From positions 1 through 64,000 of the forward strand of contig NW_027473480.1 in assembly GCF_050947335.1 (NCBI RefSeq): DNA of 64,000 nt, in the 5' to 3' direction. Below the pieces are notes generated by a model. The model was not told where the DNA came from, searched no databases, and saw only the letters and a list, made by a program, of their open reading frames with translations. Made by a program: the position numbers and the translations under genes. Shown here piece after piece: positions 13,847-28,372 of the stretch (its first letter is position 1; each line of letters starts with the position of its first letter). The DNA comes from Megachile rotundata. Its lineage: Eukaryota > Arthropoda > Insecta > Hymenoptera > Megachilidae.

Positions 13847-16800
13847 GATCGACAGAACGACAATTACTGTACTTATTACACTTACTATTATCAATCTAAC
13901 TCATATTATTACCCATATTATGCTTATATGATCGATAGAACGACAATTACTATACTTATTACTCTTATTATTATCAATCTAACTCATATTATTAGCCATA
14001 TTATGCTTAAATGATCGATAGAACGACAATTACTATACTTATTACTCTTATTATTATCAAGCTAACTCATATTATTAGCCATATTATGCTTATATGATCG
14101 ACAGAACGACAATTACTATACTTATTATTCTTATTTTTATCAACCTAACTCATATTATTAGCCATATTATGCTTAAATGATCGATAGAACGACAATTACT
14201 ATACTTATTACTCTTATTATTATCAATCTAACTCATATTATTAGCCATATTATGCTTAAATGATCGATAGAACGACAATTACTATACTTATTACTCTTAT
14301 TATTATCAAGCTAACTCATATTATTAGCCACATTATGCTTATATGATCGACAGAACGACAATTACTATACTCATTATTCTTATTTTTATCAACCTAACTC
14401 ATATTATTAGCCATATTATGCTTAAATGATCGATAGAACGACAATTACTATACTTATTACTCTTATTATTATCAATCTAACTCATATTATTAGCCATATT
14501 ATGCTTATATAATCGATAGAACGACAATTACTGTACTTATTACTCTTATCATTATCGATCTAACTCATATTGTTAGCCATATTATGCTTATATGATCGAT
14601 AGAACGACATTTTACTATACTTATTACTCTTATTATTATCAATCTAACTCATATTACTAGCCATATTATGCTTAAATGATCGATAGAACGACAACTACTA
14701 TACTTATTTCTCTTATTATTATCAATCTAACTCATATTATTGGCCATATTATGCTTATATGATCGATAGAACGACAATTACTGTACTTATTACTCTTATC
14801 ATTATCGATCTAACTCATATTATTAGCCATATTATGCTTATATTATCGATAGAACGACAATTACTGTACTTATTACTCTTATTGTTATCAATTTAACTCA
14901 TATTATTAACCATGTTATGCTTATATGATCGATAGAGCGACAATTACTTTACTTATTACTCTTATTATTATTAATCTAACTCATATTATTAACCATATTA
15001 TGCTAATATGATCGATAGAACGACAATTACTATACTTATTACTCTTATTATTATGAATCTAACTCATATTATTAACCATATTATGCAGATATGATCGATA
15101 GAACTACAATTACTATACTCATTACTCTTATTATTATCAATCTAACTCATATTATTAGCCATATTATGCATATATGATCGATAGAACGACAATTACTATA
15201 CTTATTACACTCACTATTATCAATCTAACTCATGTTATTAACCGTATTATGCAGATATGATCGACAGCACGACATTTACTATACTTATTACTCTTATTAT
15301 TATCAATCTACCTCATATTATTAGCCATATTGTGCTTATATGATCGATAGAACGACAATTACTATACTCATTACTATTATTATTATCAATCTAACTCATA
15401 TTATTAGCCATATTATGCATATATGATCGATAGAACGACAATTACTGTACTTATTACTCTTATCATTATCGATCTAACTCATATTATTAGCCATATTATG
15501 CTTATATTATCGATAGAACGAAAATTACTGTACTTATTACTGTTATTATTATCAATTTAACTCATATTATTAGCCATATTATGCTTATATGATCGATAGA
15601 ACGACAATTACTATACTTATTACTCTTATTATTATGAATCTAACTCATATTATTAACCATATTATGCAGATATGATCGATAGAACTACAATTGCTATACT
15701 CATTACTCTTATTATTATCAATCTAACTCATATTATTAGCCATATTATGCTTATATGATCGATAGAACGACAATTACTACACTTATTACTCTTATTATTA
15801 TCAATCTAACTCATATTACCAGCCATATTATGCTTAAATGATCGATAGAACGACAATTACTATACTTATTACTCTTATTATTATGAATCTAACTCATATT
15901 ATTAACCATATTAAGCAGATATGATCGATAGAGCTACAATTACTATACCCATTACTCTTATTATTATCAATCTAACTCATATTATTAGCCATATTATGCT
16001 TATATGATCGATAGAACGACAATTACTGTACTTACTACTCTTATCATTATCGATCTAACTCATATTATTAGCCATATTATGCTTATATGATCGATAGAAC
16101 GACAATTACTATACTTATTACTCTTATTATTATCAATCTAACTCATATTATTAGCCATATTATGCTTAAATGATCGATAGAACGACAATTACTATACTTA
16201 TTACTCTTATTATTATCAATCTAACTCATATTATTAGCCATATTATGCTTAAATGATCGATAGAACGACAATTACTATACTTATTACTCTTATTATTATC
16301 AAGCTAACTCATATTATTAGCCATATTATGCTTATATGATCGACAGAACGGCAATTACTATACTTATTATTCTTATTTTTATCAACCTAACTCATATTAT
16401 TAGCCATATTATGCTTAAATGATCGATAGAACGACAATTACTATACTTATTACTCTTATTATTATTAATCTAACTCATATTATTAGCCATATTATGCTTA
16501 AATGATCGATAGAACGACAATTACTATACTTATTACTCTTATTTTTATCAAGCTAACTCATATTATTAGCCATGTTATGCTTATATGATCGATAGAACGA
16601 CAATTACTATACTTATTACTCTCATTATTATGAATCTAACTCATATTATTAACCATATTATGCAGATATGATCGATAGAACTACAATTACTATACTCATT
16701 ACTCTTATTATTATCAGTCTAACTCATATTATTAGCCATATTATGCTTAAATGATCGATAGAACGACAATTACTATACTTATTACTCTTATTATTATCAA

Positions 16801-19243
16801 GCTAACTCATATTATTAGCCATATTATGCTTATATGATCGACAGAACGACAATTACTATACATATTATTCTTATTTTTATCAACCTAACTCATATTATTA
16901 GCCATATTATGCTTAAATGATCGATAGAACGACAATTACTATACTTATTACTCTTAGCATTATCGATCTAACTCATATTGTTAGCCATATTATGCTTATA
17001 TGATCGATAGAACGACATTTTACTATACTTATTACTCTTATTATTATCAATCTAACTTATATTATTAGCCATATTATGCAGATATGATCGATAGAACGAC
17101 AATTACTATACTTATTACACTCACTATTATCAATCTAACTCATATTATTAACAATATTATGCAGATATGATCGATAGCACGACATTTACTATACTTATTA
17201 CTCTTATTATTATCAATCTAACTCATATTACTAGCCATATTATGCTTAAATGATCGATAGAACGACAACTACTATACTTATTGCTCTTATTATTATCAAT
17301 CTAACTCATATTATTAGCCATATTATGCTTATATGATCGATAGAACGACAATTACTATACTCACTACTCTTATTATTATCAATCTAACTCATATTATTAG
17401 CCATACTATGCTTATATGATCGACAGAACGACAATTACTGTACTTATTACACTCACTATTATCAATCTAACTCATGTTATTAACCATATTATGCAGATAT
17501 GATCGATAGAACGACATTTACTATACTTATTACTCTTATCATTATCGATCTAACTCATATTATTAGCCATATTATGCTTATATTATCGATAGAACGACAA
17601 TTACTGTACTTATTACTGTTATTATTATCAATTTAACTCATATTATTAGCCATATTATGCTTATATGATCGATAGAACGACAATTACTATACTTATTACT
17701 CTTATTATTATGAATCTAACTCATATTATTAACCATATTATGCAGATATGATCGATGGAACTACAATTGCTATACTCATTACTCTTATTATTATCAATCT
17801 AACTCATATTATTAGCCATATTATGCTTATATGATCGATAGAACGACAATTACTACACTTATTACTCTTATTATTATCAATCTAACTCATATTACCAGCC
17901 ATATTATGCTTAAATGATCGATAGAACGACAATTACTATACTTATTACACTTACTATTATCAATCTAACTCATATTATTAGCCATATTATGCAGATATGA
18001 TCGATAGAACTACAATTACTATACTCATTACTCTTATTATTATCAATCTAACTCATATTATTAGCCATATTATGCATATATGATCGATAGAACGACAATT
18101 ACTATACTTATTACACTCACTATTATCAATCTAACTCATGTTATTAACCATATTATGCAGATATGATCGACAGCACGACATTTACTATACTTATTACTCT
18201 TATTATTATCAATCTAACTCATATTATTAGCCATATTGTGCTTATATGATCGATAGAACGACAATTACTATACTTATTACTATTATTATTATCAATCTAA
18301 CTCATATTATTAGCCATATTATGCATATATGATCGATAGAACGACAATTACTGTACTTATTACTCTTATCATTATCGATCTAACTCATATTATTAGCCAT
18401 ATTATGCTTATATGATCGATAGAACGACAATTACTATACTTATTACTCTTATTATTATCAATCTAACTCATATTATTAGCCATATTATGCTTATATGATC
18501 GATAGAACGACAATTACTGTACTTACTACTCTTATCATTATCGATCTAACTCATATTTTTAGCCATATTATGCTTATAAGATCGATAGAACGACAATTAC
18601 TATACTTATTACTCTTATTATTATCAATCTAACTCATATTATTAACCATATTATGCAGATATGATCGATAGAACTACAATTACTATACTCATTACTCTTA
18701 TTATTATCAATCTAACTCATATTATTAGCCATATTATGCATATATGATCGATAGAACGACAATTACTATACTTATTACACTCACTATTATCAATCTAACT
18801 CATGTTATTAACCATATTATGCAGATATGATCGACAGCACGACATTTACTATACTTATTACTCTTATTATTATCAATCTAACTCATATTATTAGCCATAT
18901 TGTGCTTATATGATCGATAGAACGACAATTACTATACTTATTACTATTATTATTATCAATCTAACTCATATTATTAGCCATATTATGCATATATGATCGA
19001 TAGAACGACAATTACTGTACTTATTACTCTTATCATTATCGATCTAACTCATATTATTAGCCATATTATGCTTATATTATCGATAGAACGACAATTACTG
19101 TACTTATTACTGTTATTATTATCAATTTAACTCATATTATTAGCCATATTATGCTTATATGATCGATAGAACGACAATTACTATACTTATTACTCTTATT
19201 ATTATGAATCTAACTCATATTATTAACCATATTATGCAGATAT
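13349..19243 (+). repeat. Large complex block, left copy (matches 53432-59326)
   Basis: From the B monomer at 13349 to the B monomer ending at 19243, the spacing to the right flank is constant at 40083 bp. Three independent markers agree: TTAAGCAG (15911 and 55994), the one-base insertion CATTTTACTA (17016 and 57099), and CTTATAAG in V (18572 and 58655). The length is 5895 bp, 71 monomers plus two one-base insertions. A third copy begins at 47205. The contents are mostly O, O2, X, S, A, B, C, D, I, J, K and L2 monomers. Confidence 0.9.
16919..19243 (+). repeat. 28-mer tandem duplication, copy 1
   Basis: The unit is 2325 bp, 28 monomers plus one inserted base. It begins with an S-type monomer in which TCATTATCG is changed to AGCATTATCG. 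The same private change appears 2325 bp later. The corresponding monomers in the right flank (50640 and 57030 regions) keep TCATTATCG, so the change arose locally before the unit duplicated. This copy lies inside the larger block 13349-19243. Confidence 0.88.
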
Positions 19244-21070
19244 GATCGATAGAACGACAATTACTATACTTATTACTCTTAGCATTATCGATCTAACTCA
19301 TATTGTTAGCCATATTATGCTTATATGATCGATAGAACGACATTTTACTATACTTATTACTCTTATTATTATCAATCTAACTTATATTATTAGCCATATT
19401 ATGCAGATATGATCGATAGAACGACAATTACTATACTTATTACACTCACTATTATCAATCTAACTCATATTATTAACAATATTATGCAGATATGATCGAT
19501 AGCACGACATTTACTATACTTATTACTCTTATTATTATCAATCTAACTCATATTACTAGCCATATTATGCTTAAATGATCGATAGAACGACAACTACTAT
19601 ACTTATTACTCTTATTATTATCAATCTAACTCATATTATTAGCCATATTATGCTTATATGATCGATAGAACGACAATTACTATACTCACTACTCTTATTA
19701 TTATCAATCTAACTCATATTATTAGCCATACTATGCTTATATGATCGACAGAACGACAATTACTGTACTTATTACACTCACTATTATCAATCTAACTCAT
19801 GTTATTAACCATATTATGCAGATATGATCGATAGAACGACATTTACTATACTTATTACTCTTATCATTATCGATCTAACTCATATTATTAGCCATATTAT
19901 GCTTATATTATCGATAGAACGACAATTACTGTACTTATTACTGTTATTATTATCAATTTAACTCATATTATTAGCCATATTATGCTTATATGATCGATAG
20001 AACGACAATTACTATACTTATTACTCTTATTATTATGAATCTAACTCATATTATTAACCATATTATGCAGATATGATCGATGGAACTACAATTGCTATAC
20101 TCATTACTCTTATTATTATCAATCTAACTCATATTATTAGCCATATTATGCTTATATGATCGATAGAACGACAATTACTACACTTATTACTCTTATTATT
20201 ATCAATCTAACTCATATTACCAGCCATATTATGCTTAAATGATCGATAGAACGACAATTACTATACTTATTACACTTACTATTATCAATCTAACTCATAT
20301 TATTAGCCATATTATGCAGATATGATCGATAGAACGACAATTACTGTACTTACTACTCTTATCATTATCGATCTAACTCATATTTTTAGCCATATTATGC
20401 TTATAAGATCGATAGAACGACAATTACTATACTTATTACTCTTATTATTATCAATCTAACTCATATTATTAACCATATTATGCAGATATGATCGATAGAA
20501 CTACAATTACTATACTCATTACTCTTATTATTATCAATCTAACTCATATTATTAGCCATATTATGCATATATGATCGATAGAACGACAATTACTATACTT
20601 ATTACACTCACTATTATCAATCTAACTCATGTTATTAACCATATTATGCAGATATGATCGACAGCACGACATTTACTATACTTATTACTCTTATTATTAT
20701 CAATCTAACTCATATTATTAGCCATATTGTGCTTATATGATCGATAGAACGACAATTACTATACTTATTACTATTATTATTATCAATCTAACTCATATTA
20801 TTAGCCATATTATGCATATATGATCGATAGAACGACAATTACTGTACTTATTACTCTTATCATTATCGATCTAACTCATATTATTAGCCATATTATGCTT
20901 ATATTATCGATAGAACGACAATTACTGTACTTATTACTGTTATTATTATCAATTTAACTCATATTATTAGCCATATTATGCTTATATGATCGATAGAACG
21001 ACAATTACTATACTTATTACTCTTATTATTATGAATCTAACTCATATTATTAACCATATTATGCAGATAT
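19244..21070 (+). repeat. 28-mer tandem duplication, copy 2 (six monomers deleted)
   Basis: This copy repeats the preceding unit, including AGCATTATCG, the CATTTTACTA insertion (19341), AACAATATT and CGATGGAAC. It is 1827 bp, 22 monomers plus one base. Around 20330 an E-type monomer with CAGATAT tail is followed directly by V, and the run I-J-K-L2-S-N present in copy 1 is missing. The deletion is exactly six monomers long. Confidence 0.86.
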
Positions 21071-22647
21071 GATCGATAGAACTACAATTGCTATACTCAT
21101 TACTCTTATTATTATCAATCTAACTCATATTATTAGCCATATTACGCTTATATGATCGATAGAACGACAATTACTATACTTATTACTCTTATTATTATCA
21201 ATCTAACTCATATTATTAGCCATATTATGCTTATATGATCGATAGAACGACAATTACTGTACTTACTACTCTTATCATTATCGATCTAACTCATATTTTT
21301 AGCCATATTATGCTTATATGATCGATAGAACGACAATTACTATACTTATTACTCTTATTATTATCAATCTAACTCATATTATTAGCCATATTATGCTTAA
21401 ATGATCGATAGAACGACAATTACTATACTTATTACTCTTATTATTATCAATCTAACTCATATTACTAGCCACATTATGCTTAAATGATCGATAGAACGAC
21501 AATTACTATACTTATTACTCTTATTATTATCAATCTAACTCATATTACTAGCCATATTATGCTTAAATGATCGATAGAACGACAATTACTATACTTATTA
21601 CACTTACTATTATCAATCTAACTCAAATTATTAGCCATATTATGCACATATGATCGATAGAACGACAATTACTATACTTATTACTCTTATTATTATCAAT
21701 CTAACTCATATTATTAGCCATATTATGCTTAAATGATCGGTAGAACGACAATTACTATACTTATTACTCTTATTATTATCAAGCTAACTCATATTATTAG
21801 CCATATTATGCTTATATGATCGACAGAACGACAATTACTATACTTATTATTCTTATTTTTATCAACCTAACTCATATTATTAACCATATTATACTTATAT
21901 GATCGATAGAACGACAATTACTACACTTATTACTCTTATTATTATTAATCTAACTCATATTATTAACCATATTATGCTAATATGATCGATAGAACGACAA
22001 TTACTATACTTATTACACTCACTATTATCAATCTAACTCATATTATTAACCATATTATGCAGATATGATCGATAGCACGACATTTACTATACTTATTACT
22101 CCTATTATTATCAACCTAACTCATATTATTAGCCATATTATGCTTATATGATCGATAGAACGACAATTACTATACTTATTACTCTTATTATTATGAATCT
22201 AACTCATATTATTAGCCATATTATGCTTATATGATCGATAGAACGACAATTACTGTACTTACTACTCTTATCATTATCGATCTAACTCATATTTTTAACC
22301 ATATTATGCTTATATGATCGATAGAACGACAATTACTACACTTATTACTCTTATTATTATCAATCTAACTCATATTATTAGCCATATTATGCTTAAATGA
22401 TCGATAGAACGACAATTACTATACTTATTACTCTTATTATTATCAATCTAACTCATATTATTAGCCATATTATGCTTATATGATCGATAGAACGACAATT
22501 ACTATACTCACTACTCTTATTATTATCAATCTAACTCATATTATTAGCCATACTATGCTTATATGATCGACAGAACGACAATTACTGTACTTATTACACT
22601 CACTATTATCAATCTAACTCATGTTATTAACCATATTATGCAGATAT
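21071..22647 (+). repeat. C-to-Z' leader block, copy 2 (19 monomers)
   Basis: This is the same order as 1729-3222 and 59327-60820, with one additional O-type monomer carrying ACTAGCCACATT near 21470. It shares ATTACGCTT (21143) with the right copy (59399) and CAAATTATTAGCC with the left copy. The length is 1577 bp, exactly 19 x 83. R at 22648 follows, opening the 23-mer domain. Confidence 0.87.
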
Positions 22648-24556
22648 GATCGATAGAACGACATTTACTATACTTATTACTCTTATCATTATCGATCTAA
22701 CTCATATTATTAGCCATATTATGCTTATATTACCGATAGAACGACAATTACTGTACTTATTACTGTTATTATTATCAATTTAACTCATATTATTAGCCAT
22801 ATTATGCTTATATGATCGATAGAACGACAATTACTATACTTATTACTCTTATTATTATGAATCTAACTCATATTATTAACCATATTATGCAGATATGATC
22901 GATAGAACTACAATTGCTATACTCATTACTCTTATTATTATCAATCTAACTCATATTATTAGCCATATTATGCTTATATGATCGATAGAACGACAATTAC
23001 TACACTTATTACTCTTATTATTATCAATCTAACTCATATTACCAGCCATATTATGCTTAAATGATCGATAGAACGACAATTACTATACTTATTACACTTA
23101 CTATTATCAATCTAACTCATATTATTAACCATGTTATGCTTATATGATCGATAGAACGACAATTACTTTACTTATTACTCTTATTATTATTAATCTAACT
23201 CATATTATTAACCATATTATGCTAATATGATCGATAGAACGACAATTACTATACTTATTACTCTTATTATTATGAATCTAACTCCTATTATTAACCATAT
23301 TATGCAGATATGATCGATAGAACTACAATTACTTTACTTATTACTCTTATTATTATTAATCTAACTCATATTATTAACCATATTATGCTAATATGATCGA
23401 TAGAACGACAATTACTATACTTATTACTCTTATTATTATGAATCTAACTCATATTATTAACCATATTATGCAGATATGATCGATAGAACTACAATTACTA
23501 TACTCATTACTCTTATTATTATCAATCTAACTCATATTATTAGCCATATTATGCATATATGATCGATAGAACGATAATTACTATACTTATTACACTCACT
23601 ATTATCAATCTAACTCATGCTATTAACCATATTATGCAGATATGATCGACAGCACGACATTTACTATACTTATTACTCTTATTATTATCAATCTAACTCA
23701 TATTATTAGCCATATTGTGCTTATATGATCGATAGAACGACAATTACTATACTTATTACTATTATTATTATCAATCTAACTCATATTACCAGCCATATTA
23801 TGCTTAAATGATCGATAGAACGACAATTACTATACTTATTACACTTACTATTATCAATCTAACTCATATTATTAACCATGTTATGCTTATATGATCGATA
23901 GAACGACAATTACTTTACTTATTACTCTTATTATTATTAATCTAACTCATATTATTAACCATATTATGCTAATATGATCGATAGAACGACAATTACTATA
24001 CTTATTACTCTTATTATTATGAATCTAACTCATATTATTAACCATATTATGCAGATATGATCGATAGAACTACAATTACTTTACTTATTACTCTTATTAT
24101 TATTAATCTAACTCATATTATTAACCATATTATGCTAATATGATCGATAGAACGACAATTACTATACTTATTACTCTTATTATTATGAATCTAACTCATA
24201 TTACCAGCCATATTATGCTTAAATGATCGATAGAACGACAATTACTATACTTATTACTCTTATTATTATTAATCTAACTCATATTATTAACCATATTATG
24301 CTAATATGATCGATAGAACGACAATTACTATACTTATTACTCTTATTATTATGAATCTAACTCATATTATTAACCATATTATGCAGATACGATCGATAGA
24401 ACTACAATTACTATACTTATTACTCTTATTATTATCAATCTAACTCCTATTATTAGCCATATTATGCTTATATGATCGATAGAACGACAATTACTATATT
24501 TATTACTCGTACTATTATCAATCTAACTCATATTATTGGCCATATTATGCTTATAT
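22648..24556 (+). repeat. 23-mer HOR unit, R-headed, canonical length
   Basis: The length is 1909 bp, exactly 23 x 83. The order is R-A-B-C-D-E-F-G-H-B-I-J-K-L-E-F-B-H-M-F'-B-P-Q. I take this as the reference form of the HOR because it has no indel and no internal duplication. It is colinear with 3223-6293 if the 14-mer duplication of that block is ignored. It shares CGATAATTAC in J with that block. Confidence 0.93.
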
Positions 24557-26464
24557 GATCGATAGAACGACAATTACTGTACTTATTACTCTTATCATTA
24601 TCGATCTAACTCATATTATTAGCCATATTATGCTTATATTATCGATAGAACGACAATTACTGTACTTATTACTGTTATTATTATCAATTTAACTCATATT
24701 ATTAGCCATATTATGCTTATATGATCGATAGAACGACAATTACTATACTTATTACTCTTATTATTATGAATCTAACTCATATTATTAACCATATTATGCA
24801 GATATGATCGATAGAACTACAATTGCTATACTCATTACTCTTATTATTATCATCTAACTCATATTATTAGCCATATTATGCTTATATGATCGATAGAACG
24901 ACAATTACTACACTTATTACTCTTATTATTATCAATCTAACTCATATTACCAGCCATATTATGCTTAAATGATCGATAGAACGACAATTACTATACTTAT
25001 TACACTTACTATTATCAATCTAACTCATATTATTAACCATGTTATGCTTATATGATCGATAGAACGACAATTACTTTACTTATTACTCTTATTATTATTA
25101 ATCTAACTCATATTATTAACCATATTATGCTAATATGATCGATAGAACGACAATTACTATACTTATTACTCTTATTATTATGAATCTAACTCCTATTATT
25201 AACCATATTATGCAGATATGATCGATAGAACTACAATTACTTCACTTATTACTCTTATTATTATTAATCTAACTCATATTATTAACCATATTATGCTAAA
25301 TTGATCGATAGAACGACAATTACTATACTTATTACTCTTATTATTATGAATCTAACTCATATTATTAACCATATTATGCAGATATGATCGATAGAACTAC
25401 AATTACTATACTCATTACTCTGATTATTATCAATCTAACTCATATTATTAGCCATATTATGCATATATGATCGATAGAACGACAATTACTATACTTATTA
25501 CACTCACTATTATCAATCTAACTCATGTTATTAACCATATTATGCAGATATGATCGACAGCACGACATTTACTATACTTATTACTCTTATTATTATCAAT
25601 CTAACTCATATTATTAGCCATATTGTGCTTATATGATCGATAGAACGACAATTACTATACTTATTACTATTATTATTATCAATCTAACTCATATTACCAG
25701 CCATATTATGCTTAAATGATCGATAGAACGACAATTACTATACTTATTACACTTACTATTATCAATCTAACTCATATTATTAACCATGTTATGCTTATAT
25801 GATCGATAGAACGACAATTACTTTACTTATTACTCTTATTATTATTAATCTAACTCATATTATTAACCATATTATGCTAATATGATCGATAGAACGACAA
25901 TTACTATACTTACTACTCTTATTATTATGAATCTAACTCATATTATTAACCATATTATGCAGATATGATCGATAGAACTACAATTACTTTACTTATTACT
26001 CTTATTATTATTAATCTAACTCATATTATTAACCATATTATGCTAATATGATCGATAGAACGACAATTACTATACTTATTACTCTTATTATTATGAATCT
26101 AACTCATATTACCAGCCATATTATGCTTAAATGATCGATAGAACGACAATTACTATACTTATTACTCTTATTATTATTAATCTAACTCATATTATTAACC
26201 ATATTATGCTAATATGATCGATAGAACGACAATTACTATACTTATTACTCTTATTATTATGAATCTAACTCATATTATTAACCATATTATGCAGATACGA
26301 TCGATAGAACTACAATTACTATACTTATTACTCTTATTATTATCAATCTAACTCCTATTATTAGCCATATTATGCTTATATGATCGATAGAACGACAATT
26401 ACTATATTTATTACTCGTACTATTATCAATCTAACTCATATTATTGGCCATATTATGCTTATAT
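24557..26464 (+). repeat. 23-mer HOR unit with one-base deletion in C
   Basis: The unit is 1908 bp (23 x 83 minus 1) and is headed by S instead of R. The C monomer has CATCTAAC (24851). H' has TTCACTT and I' has CTGATTATT. It is the best match for the truncated block at 70-1562. One F-type tail at about 25297 reads CTAAATT in place of CTAATAT. Confidence 0.93.
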
Positions 26465-28372
26465 GATCGATAGAACGACAATTACTGTACTTATTACTCT
26501 TATCATTATCGATCTAACTCATATTATTAGCCATATTATGCTTATATTATCGATAGAACGACAATTACTGTACTTATTACTGTTATTATTATCAATTTAA
26601 CTCATATTATTAGCCATATTATGCTTATATGATCGATAGAACGACAATTACTATACTTATTACTCTTATTATTATGAATCTAACTCATATTATTAACCAT
26701 ATTATGCAGATATGATCGATAGAACTACAATTGCTATACTCATTACTCTTATTATTATCATCTAACTCATATTATTAGCCATATTATGCTTATATGATCG
26801 ATAGAACGACAATTACTACACTTATTACTCTTATTATTATCAATCTAACTCATATTACCAGCCATATTATGCTTAAATGATCGATAGAACGACAATTACT
26901 ATACTTATTACACTTACTATTATCAATCTAACTCATATTATTAACCATGTTATGCTTATATGATCGATAGAACGACAATTACTTTACTTATTACTCTTAT
27001 TATTATTAATCTAACTCATATTATTAACCATATTATGCTAATATGATCGATAGAACGACAATTACTATACTTATTACTCTTATTATTATGAATCTAACTC
27101 CTATTATTAACCATATTATGCAGATATGATCGATAGAACTACAATTACTTCACTTATTACTCTTATTATTATTAATCTAACTCATATTATTAACCATATT
27201 ATGCTAATATGATCGATAGAACGACAATTAGTATACTTATTACTCTTATTATTATGAATCTAACTCATATTATTAACCATATTATGCAGATATGATCGAT
27301 AGAACTACAATTACTATACTCATTACTCTGATTATTATCAATCTAACTCATATTATTAGCCATATTATGCATATATGATCGATAGAACGACAATTACTAT
27401 ACTTATTACACTCACTATTATCAATCTAACTCATGTTATTAACCATATTATGCAGATATGATCGACAGCACGACATTTACTATACTTATTACTCTTATTA
27501 TTATCAATCTAACTCATATTATTAGCCATATTGTGCTTATATGATCGATAGAACGACAATTACTATACTTATTACTATTATTATTATCAATCTAACTCAT
27601 ATTACCAGCCATATTATGCTTAAATGATCGATAGAACGACAATTACTATACTTATTACACTTACTATTATCAATCTAACTCATATTATTAACCATGTTAT
27701 GCTTATATGATCGATAGAACGACAATTACTTTACTTATTACTCTTATTATTATTAATCTAACTCATATTATTAACCATATTATGCTAATATGATCGATAG
27801 AACGACAATTACTATACTTATTACTCTTATTATTATGAATCTAACTCATATTATTAACCATATTATGCAGATATGATCGATAGAACTACAATTACTTTAC
27901 TTATTACTTTTATTATTATTAATCTAACTCATATTATTAACCATATTATGCTAATATGATCGATAGAACGACAATTACTATACTTATTACTCTTATTATT
28001 ATGAATCCAACTCATATTACCAGCCATATTATGCTTAAATGATCGATAGAACGACAATTACTATACTTATTACTCTTATTATTATTAATCTAACTCATAT
28101 TATTAACCATATTATGCTAATATGATCGATAGAACGACAATTACTATACTTATTACTCTTATTATTATGAATCTAACTCATATTATTAACCATATTATGC
28201 AGATACGATCGATAGAACTACAATTACTATACTTATTACTCTTATTATTATCAATCTAACTCCTATTATTAGCCATATTATGCTTATATGATCGATAGAA
28301 CGACAATTACTATATTTATTACTCGTACTATTATCAATCTAACTCATATTATTGGCCATATTATGCTTATAT
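26465..28372 (+). repeat. 23-mer HOR unit, parent type of the 20-mers
   Basis: The unit has the same 23 classes and length (1908 bp) as the preceding one. It carries three extra changes: ATTAGTATAC in a B monomer (G at 27231), CTTTTATT in H (about 27905), and GAATCCAAC in M (about 28003). All three are also present in each of the three 20-mer units that follow, but not in the preceding 23-mer. The 20-mers therefore descend from this type of unit. Confidence 0.93.

Larger units (their letters stand above)
6294..22647 (+). repeat. Left complex domain (about 16.4 kb)
   Basis: This domain lies between Q of the 37-mer and R of the 23-mer domain. It uses classes that are absent from the central domain: V, W, X, Y, Z, ZZ, O2. 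It holds three local amplifications (13/12-mer, 12-mer pair, 28/22-mer). Its start (S-to-V), its middle (13349-19243) and its end (C-to-Z' leader) have counterparts in the same order in the right flank. Confidence 0.85.

Noticed and set aside
25292..25303. Possible indel at CTAAATTGATCG
   Set aside because: It has the same length as the usual CTAATATGATCG. Two adjacent substitutions (or a two-base inversion) explain it, and the unit keeps its 1908 bp.
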